Positions 46,633 to 56,459 are shown, counted from the stretch's first letter. The stretch: 64,000 nt of DNA from Shewanella oncorhynchi (GCF_012584455.1 NZ_JABAEB010000007.1:124001-188000); one strand, 5' to 3'. The notes: generated from the letters alone by a model not told the origin. A program made the numbers and translations.

Positions 46633-47481
46633 TTGGCATCCGTGTTAGTCGCTCAACCTTGGCTCGGCGCACTGCTCTTACTGATAACACTTCAAGCCCC
46701 GCTTGCCAGTGCTTTTTCCAGTTCAGACTCCTGCGTGATGACTATGGGGTATCGCACCAGCGAACGCTTACCCTTTATCGGAGACGAGTCCAATAACACG
46801 GGATTTTATCACGAACTCTACCAAGCGGCGGCGAACAAGATTGGCTGCAAACTCAATGTGGTACGCGCACCTAAATTACGTATTCTGCGGGATCTCAAAC
46901 TCGGCAATATCGATTTTTATCCCGGCCTTAATTTCACCGAAGAGCGGGCTCAATACGCGCATTTTATCCCCAATGGACTTTCACAACGTGCGATTGGCAT
47001 TAGCCGTGCTGGCGCCGCCGATATTCGCTCCATTGAACAGTTAGCCCATAATGAGATGACCCTCTTAATCGCCCCCGGCAGTTATGACTTTGGCGGCTTA
47101 CCCGACAAAATTAAGGTACGCAAACCGCCTGAGCTAACCGTCCCTAAAGCCTTGGATTATTTACTTTCAAACCAAGGTGACTTTTTTATTTATGATCAAA
47201 CCACTTTGTATTATTACCTCAAAAATCGTGACCAAAGCCAGTTTAAACTCCACTATCACTACAGCGAATTACCGCAGGAAATGTACCTCGGTTTCTCGAA
47301 AAAAAGCCGCCACTACCGCGGTAAACACAACCCCAACTATCGCGCCGATATCCCCATCAGCCCAGATAACAGTCCCACAGTGTTAACACCAGATTCTAAA
47401 GTCTTTGAATTTGCCAAAGCACTCGCCGCCATGGATTCCCAAGGTGAAACTCAGCGCTTGTATAGCAAGTATTTTGGCTAG
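46633..47481 (+). CDS. Periplasmic solute-binding protein, SBP_bac_3-like
   Basis: A 282-residue secreted protein. The TTG start at 46633 is supported by AAGGAG 6 bases upstream. The signal peptide runs to SAFS-SSD. Fold landmarks are MGYRTSERLPFIGDESNNTGFYHELYQAAANKIGC, typically the first lobe of amino-acid-binding proteins, and LRDLKLGNIDFYPGLNFTEERAQYAHF, then a DYLLSNQGDFFIYD region. No transporter genes are adjacent, so it may be an orphan sensor or binding protein. Ligand unknown. Confidence 0.82.
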   Translation: MASVLVAQPWLGALLLLITLQAPLASAFSSSDSCVMTMGYRTSERLPFIGDESNNTGFYHELYQAAANKIGCKLNVVRAPKLRILRDLKLGNIDFYPGLNFTEERAQYAHFIPNGLSQRAIGISRAGAADIRSIEQLAHNEMTLLIAPGSYDFGGLPDKIKVRKPPELTVPKALDYLLSNQGDFFIYDQTTLYYYLKNRDQSQFKLHYHYSELPQEMYLGFSKKSRHYRGKHNPNYRADIPISPDNSPTVLTPDSKVFEFAKALAAMDSQGETQRLYSKYFG

Positions 47482-47726
47482 CTTAAATCACAAAAAGTAC
47501 CGCTAACGCAGAGTTCTATTGGACCTCTTATCAATTGAGGTACCAATAAAGAGCTAAGAGAATCATGCCTAACTGATTAAAAAGTGGAAAACTTGTCTTC
47601 TGCTCAAGCCATATTCTGATGTTTTAACTCGCTTTGTTACCCTCTGCGACAATATGCCGCACCTGCCACACTGAGATGCTCTTTATAATGCAGCGCAATT
47701 AATCCAAGTGAATGGAAGACAATAAG

Positions 47727-49853
47727 ATGGCTGCAAATTCTGCGTATTTATCTCACCCGTTTAAAACTTCAGTAATTTCCTCATCCCTCGCAATCGCCAT
47801 GGGTTTATCACTAGCGCCACAGGCCATGGCTGACGACAGCGAATTAGCCAATATTGAACGCTTAGAGGTCCATGGCCAACAGACCGAAAACCGTAACGCC
47901 TTAGGTTCGGCTGAAAATCTACTGAAAGGGCAAGGAGTCGATTTCTCCGAAGCGGGCGGCGTATCGGCCCTACCTATCCTCAATGGCATGATGGGCGATC
48001 GCATCAAAGTGCTGGTCGATGGTGCGGACATTACTGCCTCCTGTGCAAACCAAATGAATCCACCGCTGTCCTATATTTCCGCCAATCAAGTCACCGCAGC
48101 CGAAGTGATTGCGGGCGTATCGCCAGTCAGTGCCGGTGGCGACAATATTGCGGGCGTGATTAAGGTTAGCAGCCTTAACCCTAAATTTGGTGAAAGCGAT
48201 AGCATCAAGTGGAATAGCGGTGATATCTCAACGGGATATCGCAGTGTGAGCGACACCTTGCTACTCGGCACCAATGCCACAGTTGCCAGCAAAAATGTCA
48301 GCCTTAGCTATCAAGGCGCCTATGAAGATGCCAACAGCTATAAAGATGGCAATGGCGATAAAGTCATAGATACTCTATACCGCGCACAAAACCATGCACT
48401 GACAGCCGCATGGCGCGATGAGACTCAAGAAGTTGCCATCAAATTGACCCACCAAAATATTCCATTCCAAGGTTTTGCTAACCAATATATGGATATGACG
48501 GATAACAAGAGTTACGGTGCCCTCGCCCGTTATCAACTCAAACTCGACGATGACGGTGAATTCAGTGCCCAAGTAAACTGGCACGGCGTGAAACACGAGA
48601 TGGGCTTTTTCACCCCAGAAAAAACCGGCAAGATGCCAATGAACACTGAAGGTGATGACTACAGCTATCAACTACACTGGCGTTTGCCAATGGGTGATGA
48701 CAGCACCTTACTGGTCGGCCAAGAATACTATAGCTACCAGCTCGACGATGTTTGGCCTGCGGTGCCTGGCACTATGATGGCGCCCAATGACTACATCAAC
48801 ATCAACGATGGTGAACGCCGCCGCGCCGCCGTTTATGGCGAATGGCAGCAAGATTTAAGTCAAAGCTGGTGGTTATCGGCGGGCGTTCGCTTTGAGTATG
48901 TCACCACCAATACAGGTGAAGTCCAAGCCTATAGCAACATGCCTATGATGGGCATGCCCAATGTCGACGCAGAAGCGGCAAAAGCCTTTAATGCGATGGA
49001 CAGAAAACGTGATGATAATCTGATCGATGCCACCTTACTGGCACGCTATCAATTATCGACCAATCAACAACTTGAGTTTGGTTTAGCCCGCAAGAATCGT
49101 GCACCTAATCTGTACGAACGTTACAGCTGGGGCCGCGGCACTATGGCGACCACTATGATAGGTTGGTATGGTGATGGTAATGGTTACGTAGGTAATCCGG
49201 ATCTTAAACCAGAAACCGCCCATACCCTGAGCGCAGCCTACAAATATAACGATGATAGCTGGCAAGTCTCGACCACAGCTTGGTACACAGCTGTGACTGA
49301 CTATGTCGATGCCGAAGTCATTGGTAGCTTCAATCGCACCAGTTCGCCTGATGGCAAACGCAATATTCTCCAATTCACTAACTTAGATGCCAATCTCTAT
49401 GGCGCACGTTTTAATGCGCTCTACCAGTTTGCCGAAACCAGCACAGGTAAATGGCAAGTGTTAGGCAAAGTGAATGTAACCCGTGGCGAGCGAGATGAAG
49501 GTGATGAACCTTTATATCAAATCAAGCCGTTGCAAACTGAGCTGGCACTGCAACATCAGTTAGGTCAATGGGAAAACAGTCTTTCATGGCAATGGGTTGC
49601 GACCAAAGATCGCGTAGATGACCGCCGCCTTGAAAATGAAACCGACAGTTACTCCTTGCTCAATTTGAACAGCAGTATGAAATGGCAGGATCTGACTGTC
49701 ACCTTCGCCGTGAATAACCTGTTCGACAGCTACTATGAGCTGCCACTGGGCGGCGTAAGTGTAGCGGAATTTAAGGCCGATAATACCAATGGCCTTAACC
49801 AAATTGCCGGTGCAGGTCGCTCGTTCGAACTCAGCGCAAGCTATGCATTTTAA
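47727..49853 (+). CDS. TonB-dependent outer-membrane receptor, OprC/NosA-like (copper candidate)
   Basis: About 708 residues with a signal peptide ending APQAMA. The plug has a TonB-box region (IERLEVHGQQ) and the segment DRIKVLVDGADITASCANQM. The C-terminus ends ELSASYAF with terminal Phe. The plug contains CANQMNPP, a CxxxM motif, and the barrel contains HEM (HxM), followed by KMPM. This pair is the copper-binding signature described for OprC of Pseudomonas. Met-rich loops also occur (NMPMMGMPNV). Start choice: ATG 47727 over 47712, because GGAAG lies 9 bases upstream. The operon context gives no metal clue, so copper is an inference from motif. Confidence 0.87.
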   Translation: MAANSAYLSHPFKTSVISSSLAIAMGLSLAPQAMADDSELANIERLEVHGQQTENRNALGSAENLLKGQGVDFSEAGGVSALPILNGMMGDRIKVLVDGADITASCANQMNPPLSYISANQVTAAEVIAGVSPVSAGGDNIAGVIKVSSLNPKFGESDSIKWNSGDISTGYRSVSDTLLLGTNATVASKNVSLSYQGAYEDANSYKDGNGDKVIDTLYRAQNHALTAAWRDETQEVAIKLTHQNIPFQGFANQYMDMTDNKSYGALARYQLKLDDDGEFSAQVNWHGVKHEMGFFTPEKTGKMPMNTEGDDYSYQLHWRLPMGDDSTLLVGQEYYSYQLDDVWPAVPGTMMAPNDYININDGERRRAAVYGEWQQDLSQSWWLSAGVRFEYVTTNTGEVQAYSNMPMMGMPNVDAEAAKAFNAMDRKRDDNLIDATLLARYQLSTNQQLEFGLARKNRAPNLYERYSWGRGTMATTMIGWYGDGNGYVGNPDLKPETAHTLSAAYKYNDDSWQVSTTAWYTAVTDYVDAEVIGSFNRTSSPDGKRNILQFTNLDANLYGARFNALYQFAETSTGKWQVLGKVNVTRGERDEGDEPLYQIKPLQTELALQHQLGQWENSLSWQWVATKDRVDDRRLENETDSYSLLNLNSSMKWQDLTVTFAVNNLFDSYYELPLGGVSVAEFKADNTNGLNQIAGAGRSFELSASYAF

Positions 49854-49873
49854 CGACTGATTTTAAAGGCACT

Positions 49874-49918
49874 GTTTTTAACAACATCGTTTTTAACCAC
49901 ATGGTTTTTAACTGCACG
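49874..49918. repeat. Minisatellite, three 15-bp units plus a partial
   Basis: Units are GTTTTTAACAACATC / GTTTTTAACCACATG / GTTTTTAACTGCACG, then a degenerate fourth beginning GCTTTTTAGG. It starts 20 bases after the receptor gene's stop. Confidence 0.8.
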
Positions 49919-49957
49919 GCTTTTTAGGTCGAACAGATCTAATCCGAACGTTAAACA

Positions 49958-49999
49958 AAAAGGGCAAGCAGATTAAGTGATTAATCGCTTGCCCTTTTT
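49958..49999 (+). terminator. Terminator after the TonB receptor gene
   Basis: AAAGGGCAAGC / GCTTGCCCTTT stem with a 17-base loop, then a T run. It lies 104 bases past the stop, beyond the 15-bp repeat array. Confidence 0.8.
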
Positions 50000-50104
50000 T
50001 ATGCTCAAACCACATTCATGCTACCAAGACTAAAATACTAGCACTAAAGCACTGAGACGACTTAAGCGCACTATGCAGCACGGCTGAACGAGTGACACTA
50101 TGGA

Positions 50105-51448
50105 TTAGTTACCCGCAATCTTCATTTCAGATAACAAGATACCGCCGGTACGAATCGATGAGCGCAAATCAAAATCCTTACTCACGGCTTGCACGCCACG
50201 GAACATCTCTTTTAAGTTACCCGCGATAGTGATCTCTTCCACTGGATATTGGATCTCACCGTTTTCAACGTAGAAACCCGCCGCACCACGGGAATAATCG
50301 CCCGTTACCATGTTCACGCCTTGGCCCATGACTTCGGTCACAATCAAACCTGTGCCCATGTCTTTCACCAATTCGTCGAAGGTTTGGCCTGTGTGGCCAA
50401 GCGTCCAGTTATAAATACCGCCCGCATGGCCCGTGTTGGTTAAGCCTAACTTGCGCGCCGAGTAACTGGTCAGCAAATAGGTTTCTAACATGCCGCGGTC
50501 AATAATGCGTCTGTCTTGGGTCGCCACGCCTTCACTGTCATAGTTCGCGCTCGCCAGTGCGCCCAGTAAATGCGGCTGCTCTTCGATATTGAACCAATCG
50601 GGGAAGATTTGGGTGTTGATCGAATCCAATAAGAAACTGGATTTACGGTATAAACTGCCACCGCTGATCGCTCCGATAAAGTGGCCGATTAACCCTGTGG
50701 CGATATCTGGCGCTAATAAAATGGGTAAACGCGTCGTCGCGATCTTGCGCGCACCGAGGCGGCTTACTGTCTTCTCGGCGGTCTTTAAACCTACCGTTTC
50801 AGGTGCAAGCATCTCGCTGAATTTACGGGCGATAGTGTAATCGTAATCCCGTTGCATATTGCCTTCGCTATCTTCACCAATCACGCTGCAACTCAAGCTA
50901 TAACGCGAGCTGCAATAACCGTTTAAGAAACCGTGGCTGTTGCCATACACTTTAACCGCGGTGTGAGCATTGGCACTGGCGCCGTCGGAATTATTGATAC
51001 GTGGATCGGCATCGAGCGCCGCAGTTTCGGCGCGGATTGCCAGTTGCGCTAACTCATCGGGGGAAATATCTTGTGGATAATACAGTTGAAGATCGCGGAT
51101 CTGATTTGCCATCAAGGCTTTATCGGCAAGGCCACTGAATGGATCGGGAGAAGTATAACGGGCGATATCGTCGGCCGCTTTCACCGCGAGGGCAATGGCC
51201 TCTGGACTTAAATCCGACGTCGATGAACTGCCCTTGCAACCATCGCGGTAAACCGTAATCCCTAAGGCACCATCTTTATTAAATTCAACGGTTTCAACTT
51301 CTTTTAAACGGGTAGAAACCGACAAACCTTGTTGTTTACTGATCGCCACTTCGGCAGCGTTCGTTCCTAATTTGTTGGCATATTCCAGCGCCACGGCCAC
51401 CGCATCTTTCAGCGCGCCTAATTCACTATCGATTCTGTTCAAAGACAC
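50105..51448 (-). CDS. pmbA: TldD/PmbA protease, PmbA (TldE) subunit
   Basis: Partner of TldD in a heterodimeric metalloprotease that matures microcin B17 and degrades CcdA in E. coli. The GTG at 51448 (MSLNRIDSELG) fits the E. coli start; the longer frame encodes an unlikely CLLCYGNC leader. Landmarks aligned from memory are AVEISKQ-like AAEVAISKQQGLSVSTR, VEFNKDGALGITVYRDG, GNSHGFLNGYCSSRYSLSC, YRKSSFLLDS and a C-terminal SEMKIAG. As usual for PmbA it lacks the HExxxH zinc motif. TldD is encoded at the right edge of this window on the same strand. Confidence 0.95.
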   Translation of the reverse strand: MSLNRIDSELGALKDAVAVALEYANKLGTNAAEVAISKQQGLSVSTRLKEVETVEFNKDGALGITVYRDGCKGSSSTSDLSPEAIALAVKAADDIARYTSPDPFSGLADKALMANQIRDLQLYYPQDISPDELAQLAIRAETAALDADPRINNSDGASANAHTAVKVYGNSHGFLNGYCSSRYSLSCSVIGEDSEGNMQRDYDYTIARKFSEMLAPETVGLKTAEKTVSRLGARKIATTRLPILLAPDIATGLIGHFIGAISGGSLYRKSSFLLDSINTQIFPDWFNIEEQPHLLGALASANYDSEGVATQDRRIIDRGMLETYLLTSYSARKLGLTNTGHAGGIYNWTLGHTGQTFDELVKDMGTGLIVTEVMGQGVNMVTGDYSRGAAGFYVENGEIQYPVEEITIAGNLKEMFRGVQAVSKDFDLRSSIRTGGILLSEMKIAGN

Positions 51449-51610
51449 AAAGCTACTCTTTCGTTGTCGGCAATTGCCGTAGCATAACAAACACAAAACC
51501 CATTCACATTAATTATTAGTGCCGGACTATGGGCTAAGGCACATTCACCTAGGCGATTTTTGGCTGGAGATGTTATTATTAGCCAGTTATTTACTTGAGG
51601 TTTTATCTAT

Positions 51611-52147
51611 ATGAAGATTGTTGGTGATTCAGAACATTTTAAACAGCCCTACGACATAGATGAAGATTATGTCAGCAGCAAAACAACGGACAAGCGTGAT
51701 AGCGAAGCCGTGCAAAAAGTCGGTATGGAGCTTGTTTCACTGAGCAAGACTCAGCTAGATAAAATCGAGCTGGATGAGTTTTTGTACGACGCTATCCTGC
51801 AAACACGTAAAATCAAGGTCAATACTGAGGCGTATCGTCGTCACATGCAGTATATCGGCAAATTGATGCGTAATTTTGATATTGAGCCTATCAAGGCTTC
51901 ACTCGCTATCGTGTTGAATAAAAACAACAACGAGACCGCGAAGTTGCAGATGTTCGAAAAAATGCGTGAACGCTTACTCACCCAAGGTGATGATGAGATT
52001 CAAACTGTCGTCGAGCATTATCCGCAATTAGACAGACAAAAACTGCGTACTTTGGTGCGTCAAGCCACCAAAGAACTGGCCAAAGGCCCTGAATCAAAAT
52101 CATCTAAAGAGCTGTTTAAATATCTACGCAGCGAAATCCAAGACTAA
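51611..52147 (+). CDS. darP: Ribosome-associated protein DarP/YjgA (DUF615)
   Basis: A 178-residue cytoplasmic protein of the YjgA family, which associates with late 50S ribosomal subunits and aids their maturation. Landmarks are DKRDSEAVQKVGMELVSLSK, LDKIELDEFLYDAILQTRKI, EAYRRHMQYIGKLMRN and QLDRQKLRTLVRQATKEL. Length and order match E. coli (183 residues). It is divergent from pmbA, a conserved pairing in gammaproteobacteria, which supports the call. Confidence 0.92.
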   Translation: MKIVGDSEHFKQPYDIDEDYVSSKTTDKRDSEAVQKVGMELVSLSKTQLDKIELDEFLYDAILQTRKIKVNTEAYRRHMQYIGKLMRNFDIEPIKASLAIVLNKNNNETAKLQMFEKMRERLLTQGDDEIQTVVEHYPQLDRQKLRTLVRQATKELAKGPESKSSKELFKYLRSEIQD

Positions 52148-52176
52148 TTAACTTCAGCCCCACAAGGATGTTGCTT

Positions 52177-54687
52177 ATGCGACTTAGCAAAACGTTATGT
52201 AGCCTAGCTTTGCTTTTTATTGGACTATTTGGACTCGGGGCCTGTAACGGCCCTGCGGACGAAGATAACGGTGGCACAGATGCCACTGACGGTATCTATA
52301 AACTGTCTATCGACTTTAAAACCTTATCGGGTTCTGAATGCGGCAGTGTTACTTCACTCCAAAGTTTCCCTAAAAACACAGGCTTTTGCGCAGTCGCGAA
52401 GTTAAAGAAAGGCTCAGCTACAGTGAGCAATCAGAAAGTAGACTTTACGACAGACCTTGGTGTATTAACACCTAATAGCAAACTAACAGACAATAACGGT
52501 GAAGCCATTATTATCGTTAGTAATCCTGATTTACTTGTCAATGCAGGGATAATTACTGCAACGACAACCCCAAATGATTCCACAACGGCGCTAACAGCTA
52601 CCCGCAATTTTGAGTTTTTAAGTGCTAGCGATGGTACTTCTCCTGCTGCACCCAAACTCAGCGCCAGTATTTTAAACAGCTCAGCCTTAGTCACTCGCTT
52701 TAAAGTCGATGAGTCGGTGCAATTACAAGCCATATTGCTCGATAGCGAAAGCAAAGGTATCGAAGGCGCTAAAGTCACCTTTACTGCTGGTTCAGCGGCG
52801 CTCAATCCAACCAGTGCGTTGACCAACACTCAAGGTATTGCGCAGGTGCCCTATACGCCAAGTGCAACTGAATTAGGGGCAAATGCCTTAACAGTCACTG
52901 TGGACTATCAAGGTCAATCGCTGCAAACCAGCAGTTTGTATGAAGTCTTGAGTAAAGATGCCGTCAATCAAGAAGGCACGCTGAAACTCGGCTCATTCAA
53001 TGGCGCTGACTTTACCGAAGGTAAACTGGCTAGCACCTTAACCGCCGATGCCGATGGCGCATATAAAATCAGCGCAGGCGGTAGTTTTGGTGTAAGTGCA
53101 AGTTTAGTATTAGAGGCCAATGACGGCACGGTTACGCGAGTGCAAACACCCTCTTCCATCAGCTTTAGCTCAGATTGCACCACAAACAATAACGCCACAC
53201 TCGATACCCCAGTTACGACTTTATCGGGTAATGCAAGCTCGACCTTCCAAGACACAAGTTGCAGTGGTAACAGTGGACGTAGCGACCAAATCATCGCCAC
53301 GACAGTGGCGGGGAATCAAACGCTCACGGCGAATTTCCTATTCACACTGCAACGCCAAACGCTTGCCAGCTTAAGTTTTGAGTCGGCAGAGCCTGCACAA
53401 ATTCGCATCAAAGGTGCGGGCGGCACAGGTTCAAGCGAATCCTCTTTAGTCAGCTTCAAAGTCACCAGCGCCAATGGCCAACCCGCAGCGCAACAGAATG
53501 TCAGCTTTACCTTAGATACGGTTGTCGGTGGTTTAAGTTTTACCAATGGCACTGCGAATGCGCAAAGCCTGACTAACTCCCAAGGTATCGCCAGTGTGCG
53601 CGTATTATCCGGTACAGTCCCCACGCCAGTGCGCGTAGTCGCTACTGCAGTTGATACTGATACTAAAGAAGTTATCACTAGCCAATCAGAGCAACTGACC
53701 GTCAATACTGGCTTGCCGCAACAGCTTGGATTTAGTCTATCAACGACAGTATTCAATCCAGAAGCAGGTGACTTTAATGGTGAAACTGCAACGATCACCA
53801 TACGAGCCTCCGATAGTTTTGGTAATCCAGCGCCCGATGATACTGCTGTCAACTTCACGACAGAAGGTGGCCAGATCCCAACATCATGTTTAACTAAAAA
53901 TGGGACATGTAGCGTTGTTTGGACTTCACAAACTGCACGAGTACCCGATCACCGCATCACGATTCTCGCTTATGCCTTAGGTCACGAAACCTTCTTCGAT
54001 ACCAATGGCAATAACATCTTTGATGATGCTGATGTTAGTAAAGACATCAATGGCACGCCTGTGCCTGACTTGGCTTGTTTAACGAATTCAGGCGTTGTGA
54101 AAAAATGCACAGGCAATGGTATGGACATCGAAGCCTATCTTCCTAGTGGTTTTAGTGATCTAGGTGATGCGTTTAGGGATGACAATGAAGATGGCATTAG
54201 GAATTCAGCCGAACCATTTTGGAATACTCAAGCAAAAGAATATAGTTTTGCCGATGGTAAATTTAACGGTCCACAATGCGAAAGCGCACTCTGCGGCAAA
54301 GGCCAAGCCAATAAAACCTATATCCGCAAAGCCTTAGTAATGAGCATGTCAGGCTCACAGGCTTATATCAGTGTGATGCAAGACGGTGTGTTATTGCCGA
54401 GTGTGAATGACATCAAGCCTGTGGCCGTTGGTGCTAGTTCTGAGTTTGTAGTATTTGTCCACGACAGTGCGAATCAAATCATGCCAGCTCAGACAAGTAT
54501 CGAACTTTGCGTGGATTGTGCTGGAACGCCTAAAACCTTCGAGGTTCCCAATACTGTGTATGCGAAAGGCAGTCTAGGTTCACCACTGAAATTTACGGCA
54601 TCGGCCAACACCAGCGTATCGGTGAAAGTCACGACCCCTAAAAATGTGGTCACTGATAACTTAGGTTTCACAGTGCCATCGCTTTAA
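52177..54687 (+). CDS. Large Ig-like (BIG/invasin-type) surface lipoprotein
   Basis: About 836 residues. ATG 52177 has AAGGA 8 bases upstream. The lipobox LGAC gives an N-terminal acylated Cys (FGLGACNGPADED). The mature part contains repeated Ig-like modules with the pattern KVTFTAGSAALNPTSALTNTQGIAQV and NVSFTLDTVVGGLSF...TNSQGIASVRV, typical of bacterial Ig and intimin-type domains, with cysteines that may pair. Two Asp-rich loops, DTNGNNIFDDAD and DDNEDGIRNSAE, look like EF-hand or dockerin-type calcium sites, near 610 and 670. Role likely adhesion or cell-surface scaffolding; unproven. A terminator follows. Confidence 0.85.
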   Translation: MRLSKTLCSLALLFIGLFGLGACNGPADEDNGGTDATDGIYKLSIDFKTLSGSECGSVTSLQSFPKNTGFCAVAKLKKGSATVSNQKVDFTTDLGVLTPNSKLTDNNGEAIIIVSNPDLLVNAGIITATTTPNDSTTALTATRNFEFLSASDGTSPAAPKLSASILNSSALVTRFKVDESVQLQAILLDSESKGIEGAKVTFTAGSAALNPTSALTNTQGIAQVPYTPSATELGANALTVTVDYQGQSLQTSSLYEVLSKDAVNQEGTLKLGSFNGADFTEGKLASTLTADADGAYKISAGGSFGVSASLVLEANDGTVTRVQTPSSISFSSDCTTNNNATLDTPVTTLSGNASSTFQDTSCSGNSGRSDQIIATTVAGNQTLTANFLFTLQRQTLASLSFESAEPAQIRIKGAGGTGSSESSLVSFKVTSANGQPAAQQNVSFTLDTVVGGLSFTNGTANAQSLTNSQGIASVRVLSGTVPTPVRVVATAVDTDTKEVITSQSEQLTVNTGLPQQLGFSLSTTVFNPEAGDFNGETATITIRASDSFGNPAPDDTAVNFTTEGGQIPTSCLTKNGTCSVVWTSQTARVPDHRITILAYALGHETFFDTNGNNIFDDADVSKDINGTPVPDLACLTNSGVVKKCTGNGMDIEAYLPSGFSDLGDAFRDDNEDGIRNSAEPFWNTQAKEYSFADGKFNGPQCESALCGKGQANKTYIRKALVMSMSGSQAYISVMQDGVLLPSVNDIKPVAVGASSEFVVFVHDSANQIMPAQTSIELCVDCAGTPKTFEVPNTVYAKGSLGSPLKFTASANTSVSVKVTTPKNVVTDNLGFTVPSL

Positions 54688-54705
54688 AACGTGATTAAGC
54701 AAACT

Positions 54706-54733
54706 AAAAAGACCCGCGAATGCGGGTCTTTTT
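54706..54733 (+). terminator. Terminator after the Ig-like lipoprotein gene
   Basis: AAAAAGACCCGC / GCGGGTCTTTTT 12-bp stem with a 4-base loop and T run. Confidence 0.9.
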
Positions 54734-54848
54734 ATTGGAGGATTTTATTAGAGGATGACAACCCACGGCCCTTAGATCTACTACACATCTTTAGTTATAG
54801 CTGTGCATCTATGAGCCATGACTCTCACTAATTTTATAGCTCTTAATT

Positions 54849-56174
54849 TTATAGCTCTACTGCACGGCGTAAACGGAAACTCCGTAAAGCCAAATACAAT
54901 GCTCCCACTGCCGCCCATATAAGCCCTAACTCTAGTGATTGTGGCTCTAAGTTCACCCAAAGCACGCCAATAGTGCCGGCACCACACAGGGGCAATACTA
55001 AGTATTGCAGGTGGTCTCTAAAAGATTTATTACGTCGATCCCTTAGGTAAAACTGCACAATCACGGCTAAGTTCACGAAGGTGAACGCCACTAAAGCACC
55101 AAAATTCACTAAGGCTAGCGCCATTTCTAAATCAAATGAGACGGCAGATAGCGCAAGCGCCCCCACCAACAAGACATTAAATGCAGGGGTTCGCCATCTA
55201 GGATGGATATAAGCAAACCCTTTACGTGGCAACATATTATCCCGCCCCATCACATATAAAATCCGTGCAACCCCAGCATGGGCAGCCATACCGGATGCCA
55301 ATACGGCAACAGTGGTCGCCACTAATACGATGGACTGGAATAGATTACCGCCAACGTAGAGTGCAATTTCAGGCAATACCGCATCAAGCTGTTGAAAGCG
55401 GGAAATATCGGGGAAATAGAGCTGCAAAAAATAAGACACGCCAACAAAAATCACGCCACCGAGTAAAGCCGTCAACACAATCGCGCGAGGAATAACACGT
55501 TGAGCATCTTTAGTTTCTTCAGTCAGTGAACTTAACCCGTCAAAGCCGAGGAAGGAGAAACACAGAATCGTCGCCCCAGTGAATAATGGTGCCATCGCCA
55601 TATTATCGGCATAAAATGGTCGCACACTCGCGACGACACCTTCGCCTTCACCGAGGGAAATGCTATAGGCCATTAGACCAATGAACACCACAATAATGGC
55701 GATCTGTGCAAACACTATCACCCCATTAAAGTTCGCGACTAGATCAATCCCCTTGAGATTAAGCAAGGTCATTATGGTCACAAGAGCGAAAATAAAGATC
55801 CAAGGTTCGACGCTGGGAAACATGGCGGTTAAATAGATTTTTGCGAGCAACATATTGATCATTGGCATAAACATATAGTCCAGCAGCGATGACCAACCCA
55901 CCATAAAACCAACATTCGGGCTAAAGGTTTTTTGAGCATAAGTGTAGGCTGAACCCGCATAGGGATATTTACGTACCAAATGACCGTAACTAAACACGGT
56001 AAATAAAATCCCTGCCAATGCGAATAGATAAGACGTAGCCACATGGCCAGAGGTGATCTCGGAAACAATACCAAAGGTGTCAAAAACGGCCATCGGCGTG
56101 AGATAGGCAAGCCCCATCACCACCACTTGCCATAAGTTGAGGGTCTGCTTCAAACCCGGATTTTGTTGGCTCAT
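54849..56174 (-). CDS. APC-family amino-acid/polyamine permease (PuuP-like)
   Basis: A 441-residue inner-membrane transporter with twelve hydrophobic segments. The start reads [17 protein letters not shown]1 contains [19 protein letters not shown] and the TM2 zone [14 protein letters not shown]. The motif [13 protein letters not shown] is typical of the putrescine importer PuuP group. ATG 56174 overlaps the stop of a short ORF (TGATG), so its translation is probably coupled. The substrate could be putrescine or an amino acid. Confidence 0.88.
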   Translation of the reverse strand: MSQQNPGLKQTLNLWQVVVMGLAYLTPMAVFDTFGIVSEITSGHVATSYLFALAGILFTVFSYGHLVRKYPYAGSAYTYAQKTFSPNVGFMVGWSSLLDYMFMPMINMLLAKIYLTAMFPSVEPWIFIFALVTIMTLLNLKGIDLVANFNGVIVFAQIAIIVVFIGLMAYSISLGEGEGVVASVRPFYADNMAMAPLFTGATILCFSFLGFDGLSSLTEETKDAQRVIPRAIVLTALLGGVIFVGVSYFLQLYFPDISRFQQLDAVLPEIALYVGGNLFQSIVLVATTVAVLASGMAAHAGVARILYVMGRDNMLPRKGFAYIHPRWRTPAFNVLLVGALALSAVSFDLEMALALVNFGALVAFTFVNLAVIVQFYLRDRRNKSFRDHLQYLVLPLCGAGTIGVLWVNLEPQSLELGLIWAAVGALYLALRSFRLRRAVEL

Positions 56175-56326
56175 CAGCACACCCCCATTGTACAGGGTTG
56201 AACACCTAAGCACGCATCTGCAATTAGTTTTTGCTTGCGGCTAACCGTCTGCACTCTCGGTTTAATGGCTAACGCAACAACTTGATTTACAACAACTACC
56301 GACAATCCGGTACACAACAGCCCCAT
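56174..56326 (-). CDS. Putative 50-residue ORF upstream of and coupled to the permease gene
   Basis: ATG 56326 follows GAGGAAAG by 4 bases. The translation starts [13 protein letters not shown] and ends [11 protein letters not shown]. Its TGA stop overlaps the permease ATG in TGATG. A first hydrophobic segment (residues 3-20) is followed by a basic stretch ([12 protein letters not shown]) and three late cysteines, so it may be a tiny membrane protein. It may equally act as a leader ORF that controls the permease. No family recognised; coding status needs testing. Confidence 0.45.
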   Translation of the reverse strand: MGLLCTGLSVVVVNQVVALAIKPRVQTVSRKQKLIADACLGVQPCTMGVC

Positions 56327-56347
56327 TGGTCTTTCCTCAGTAAAATA

Positions 56348-56361
56348 GGTTCAACTGAACC
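56348..56361. promoter_or_regulatory. Candidate operator palindrome upstream of the permease unit
   Basis: GGTTCA-AC-TGAACC, 6-bp perfect half-sites with a 2-base centre, 22 bases before the small ORF start. The symmetry resembles a TetR- or MarR-type operator; no regulator gene is adjacent. Other than this and a terminator, the 56175-56598 interval shows nothing. Confidence 0.45.
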
Positions 56362-56420
56362 TCATATCATTTCCGGATGTTTACCGGCCTCAATTGTTTT
56401 AAAACACATACGTCATAAAT

Positions 56421-56459
56421 AAAAAATAACCGAGATACTGAGTATCTCGGTTATTTTTT
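56421..56459 (-). terminator. Terminator after the sodium-channel gene
   Basis: Very long stem AAAAAATAACCGAGATACT / AGTATCTCGGTTATTTTTT, with T run on the minus strand. Confidence 0.88.
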
